DNA of 64,000 bases from the NCBI RefSeq assembly GCF_018614655.1, contig NZ_JAGGOG010000011.1, forward strand, positions 248,001 to 312,000, written 5' to 3'. Under the pieces are notes generated by a model. That model was not told where the DNA came from and ran no database searches. It worked only from the letters and a program-made list of their open reading frames with translations. Shown here piece after piece: positions 61,632 through 64,000 of this stretch (positions within the stretch are counted from its first letter, which is position 1; every line of letters starts with the position of its first letter). This DNA is from Pseudomonas fluorescens. GTDB lineage: Bacteria; Pseudomonadota; Gammaproteobacteria; Pseudomonadales; Pseudomonadaceae. The position numbers were made by a program, and so were the translations under genes.

Positions 61632-63818
61632 TTATACGCTGGGCCGCTGCAGAGGCAGGCTGAGGGACGAACGGGGCAGTCCAAGCTGGGCCAGGGCGTT
61701 GCCCACCGCCGGAGCGATGACCGGCACACCCAGTTCGCCCACCCCGGTGGGCACCTCGCCGGACGCCACGATGATCACCTCGATCTGCGGCATTTCGTCG
61801 ATACGCAGGGGTCGGTAGTTGTGAAAATTGCTCTGCTCGACAATCCCGTCCTTGAGGCTGATGTTGCCGTGCAAGGCAATGCCCAGGCCGTAGCCGATGC
61901 CGCCTTCGATCTGGGCACGCACCACATCGGGGTTGACCACGATGCCGCAATCCACCGCACACCAGACCTTATGCACCCGCGGCACGCCGCCCTCGCCCAG
62001 GGACACCTCGGCGATCTGCGCCACATAGGTACCAAAAGCCTTGGCCACACCGACGCCACGCGCCCTGCCCTCGATCACGCCCGGGCCTTGCCAGTTAGCG
62101 GCCTTGGCCACCGCACGCAGTACACCCGCCTCGCGAGGCGCATTGCCCATCAGGGCCAGGCGCCCGTCTACCGGGTCTTGTCCACTTTCGTGCAGCAATT
62201 GGTCAATAAAACTCTCGACGGCATGCCCGGTATGGGTGCTGGCCACCGAACGCAACGAGGTGGTCGGTACCTTGCCCGGGACAATATGCGCGTCGCAACG
62301 AAAGTGCTCGAAGGTGTAGGGAATCTCGCTGGCGCCTTCGACCATCATCAGGTCGACGCCATTGACCACCAGCGCATCCATGGCGCTGTTGCGCGTCCAG
62401 GAATGGCCAACAATGGTGTCGGTCCAGGCGACCACTTTGCCGCCACGGATCGCTCCGCGCAGGCGGTGCAGGATCATCGGCCGGTACCAGCCGTTGCGCA
62501 GGTCGTCTTCGCGGGTCCAGACCACCTTGATTCCATGGCCGGGACCGATGCCCTTGGCCGCTGCGGCCATGTCGGCCGCCAGGTCCGGCCCCAGCACCAG
62601 GTTACCCAAATCGATACGGCGACCGAAGCTGCCGCCCGCCATGATGGTTTCGATCTCGACCTTTTCCGGTGGCAACTGGAACAGATCGCACAGCTGTTTG
62701 TGGTCCAGGGTCTGGATCTGGCAACCATAGCGGGCCTTGACGGTGTTGCCGTCCCAGAACAGATAGCCGCCCAGCGGCTCCATCGGCGCGTGGGCCACAT
62801 AGGGGAAGCTGTACTCGGCTTCGATCACCTTGTCGGCGTTTTTGAAAGCGTCATCGGGCGTCCCGACGACTTTTGCCGTCACCCCGGTTTTCTGCGCCAC
62901 TTCACGGAACTCAGTGAAGATCTGCTCAGTGCTGCGCATTTCTGCCTGGCTGTCGTCCCACTCGACTTTCAGCTTGTTGCGGCCTTGAATCGCCGCCCAC
63001 GTACCCTTGGCGTAAACGGCCACGCCGGTATCGACCTGCTTGACCGCCACCACCCCGGGCACCGCCAGGGCTTCGGTGGCGTCGAAGCGGCGGACCTTGC
63101 CGCCAAAACGCGGTGATTTGGCCAGGGTGACGGTGAGCATGTCGGGTTCGTGGATGTCTTCGGAAAACTGCGCCGTGCCGTTGGTCTTGCCCAACGAATC
63201 AACACGGTGCACGCCCGTTTGTTTACCGATCAGGGTGAAGTTCGCCGGGTCCTTGAGGGTCAACGAGGCAGGATCCGGGGCACTCAAGCGGGCGGCCTGC
63301 GCCGCGAACTCGCCGAAGCCGGCTTCACGCCCACTGGCCGCGTGGCTGATGCGCCCCTGCTTGACGCTGATCTGCTGCGCCGGCACTTGCCATTCCTTCG
63401 CCGCCGCCTGGACCAGCATGGCCCGCGCCATGGCGCCCATGCTGCGCATCTGTTGGTAGGCATTGGCCACCGAGCTGGAACCACCGGTGCCCTGAAAACC
63501 AAAGGTCAGGTTCTTGTACACCGCCGTGTCCACCGGTGCCGCGACGACTCGCATCTGCGACCAGTCGGCGTCCAGCTCTTCGGCCACTAATGTAGCCATG
63601 CCGGTGTACACGCCCTGGCCTATTTCGGAATGCTTGCTCAATACCGTAACGATGCCGTCTTCACCAATCTGCACAAAGGCATTGGGTACAAAAGCGGCTT
63701 CGTTATTAACGCCGGACTTGGCTTGCGCGCCCTTGCCCGGAAGATAGGCACCAATAACCAATACGCTGGAGCCCACAATAAACTGACGCCGAGACAGCGA
63801 GACTTCAGAAGTGCTCAT
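61632..63818 (-). CDS. molybdopterin large subunit of a molybdenum hydroxylase (IorB type)
   Basis: This catalytic subunit, 728 aa, has a Tat signal (SLSRRQFIVGSSVLVIGAYLP). Molybdenum-cofactor motifs GQGVYTGMATLVAEELDADW, GFQGTGGSSSVANAYQQMR, AGGSFGRR and the C-terminal TGVGELGVPVIAPAVGNAL with the catalytic Glu are present. It starts at ATG 63818. It heads a three-gene operon with its iron-sulfur partner and cytochrome c. Substrates of the family include aldehydes and N-heterocycles; which one applies here is unknown. Confidence 0.93.
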   Translation of the reverse strand: MSTSEVSLSRRQFIVGSSVLVIGAYLPGKGAQAKSGVNNEAAFVPNAFVQIGEDGIVTVLSKHSEIGQGVYTGMATLVAEELDADWSQMRVVAAPVDTAVYKNLTFGFQGTGGSSSVANAYQQMRSMGAMARAMLVQAAAKEWQVPAQQISVKQGRISHAASGREAGFGEFAAQAARLSAPDPASLTLKDPANFTLIGKQTGVHRVDSLGKTNGTAQFSEDIHEPDMLTVTLAKSPRFGGKVRRFDATEALAVPGVVAVKQVDTGVAVYAKGTWAAIQGRNKLKVEWDDSQAEMRSTEQIFTEFREVAQKTGVTAKVVGTPDDAFKNADKVIEAEYSFPYVAHAPMEPLGGYLFWDGNTVKARYGCQIQTLDHKQLCDLFQLPPEKVEIETIMAGGSFGRRIDLGNLVLGPDLAADMAAAAKGIGPGHGIKVVWTREDDLRNGWYRPMILHRLRGAIRGGKVVAWTDTIVGHSWTRNSAMDALVVNGVDLMMVEGASEIPYTFEHFRCDAHIVPGKVPTTSLRSVASTHTGHAVESFIDQLLHESGQDPVDGRLALMGNAPREAGVLRAVAKAANWQGPGVIEGRARGVGVAKAFGTYVAQIAEVSLGEGGVPRVHKVWCAVDCGIVVNPDVVRAQIEGGIGYGLGIALHGNISLKDGIVEQSNFHNYRPLRIDEMPQIEVIIVASGEVPTGVGELGVPVIAPAVGNALAQLGLPRSSLSLPLQRPSV

Positions 63819-64000
63819 TAAATAACTCCATCCTGGTGATCGACGCGACAGATGCCATACCGCACACCACCTGCAGCCTGTTCCCGTTTCAATCTATTGA
63901 TGACACACATTACTCGCAGGCACCGCAAACAACCAAGTAGCGGCGGCCAAACTTTACATAACCGGCCAAAGCTTAATGATAAGGATTTTTATTTAAAACA

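Overview
The window looks like a chromosomal segment of a fluorescent pseudomonad (Pseudomonas fluorescens complex). The grounds are gene content (Hxc-type type II secretion with a VreA/VreI/VreR-like signalling operon and a DING protein, a BenR-controlled benABCD cluster, a CioAB-type bd oxidase), the GC-rich codon use, and Pseudomonas-style palindromic intergenic repeats. No rRNA, tRNA, CRISPR array, prophage or transposase gene was seen. Species cannot be fixed from this window.

Layout. (1) 1-13.8 kb: the N-terminal part of a DING phosphate-binding protein, then a complete type II secretion set (gspF,E,D,M,L,K,G on -; gspI,H,J on +; a short gspC on -), then an operon for a receptor-like STN protein, an ECF sigma factor and a FecR-type anti-sigma (vreA-vreI-vreR order). 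This is a self-contained, probably phosphate-starvation-controlled secretion locus. (2) 14.4-24.3 kb: two divergently organised catabolic operons. One encodes a desaturase-type diiron oxygenase, a Rieske ferredoxin, a ferredoxin reductase and a TIM-barrel isomerase. The other encodes a Gfo/Idh/MocA dehydrogenase, a hydroxypyruvate-isomerase-like protein and a sugar/inositol-binding protein. Between them lie a LacI regulator and a sigma54 activator. The parts list matches rhizobial rhizopine (moc) catabolism and is the most interesting system here. (3) 24.3-27.6 kb: cyanide-insensitive-type bd oxidase with two tiny membrane proteins. (4) 27.6-35.8 kb: a FdhF/YdeP-type molybdoenzyme, moaA-moaC-moaD, moeA-moaB and a LysR regulator, with a tandem array of five 127-bp palindromic repeats between moaD and moeA. 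(5) 35.8-42.9 kb: Dyp peroxidase, polyamine-type binding protein, nitrilase, LuxR solo, P1-family aminopeptidase, AraC regulator and an SDR. (6) 43-48.8 kb: an IspG C-terminal remnant, benR and benDCBA with a clear XylS/BenR double box. (7) 48.8-59.5 kb: ADP-ribosylglycohydrolase, an AraC regulator divergent from a cupin dioxygenase/MFS/zinc dehydrogenase/porin/GMC oxidoreductase cluster, a glutamate-synthase-like protein and an acyl-CoA thioesterase. (8) 59.8-63.8 kb: an IorAB-type molybdenum hydroxylase with a three-haem cytochrome c.

How the genes work together. The Mo-cofactor genes can supply both molybdoenzymes (YdeP-like and IorB-like). VreAIR is expected to sense a signal and drive hxc and DING expression. 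BenR binds its double box upstream of benA. The sigma54 activator probably binds a 48-bp dyad next to its own gene and fires a GG-N10-GC promoter in front of the dehydrogenase operon. All functional assignments come from reading translated sequences and recalling family features; no database search was run.
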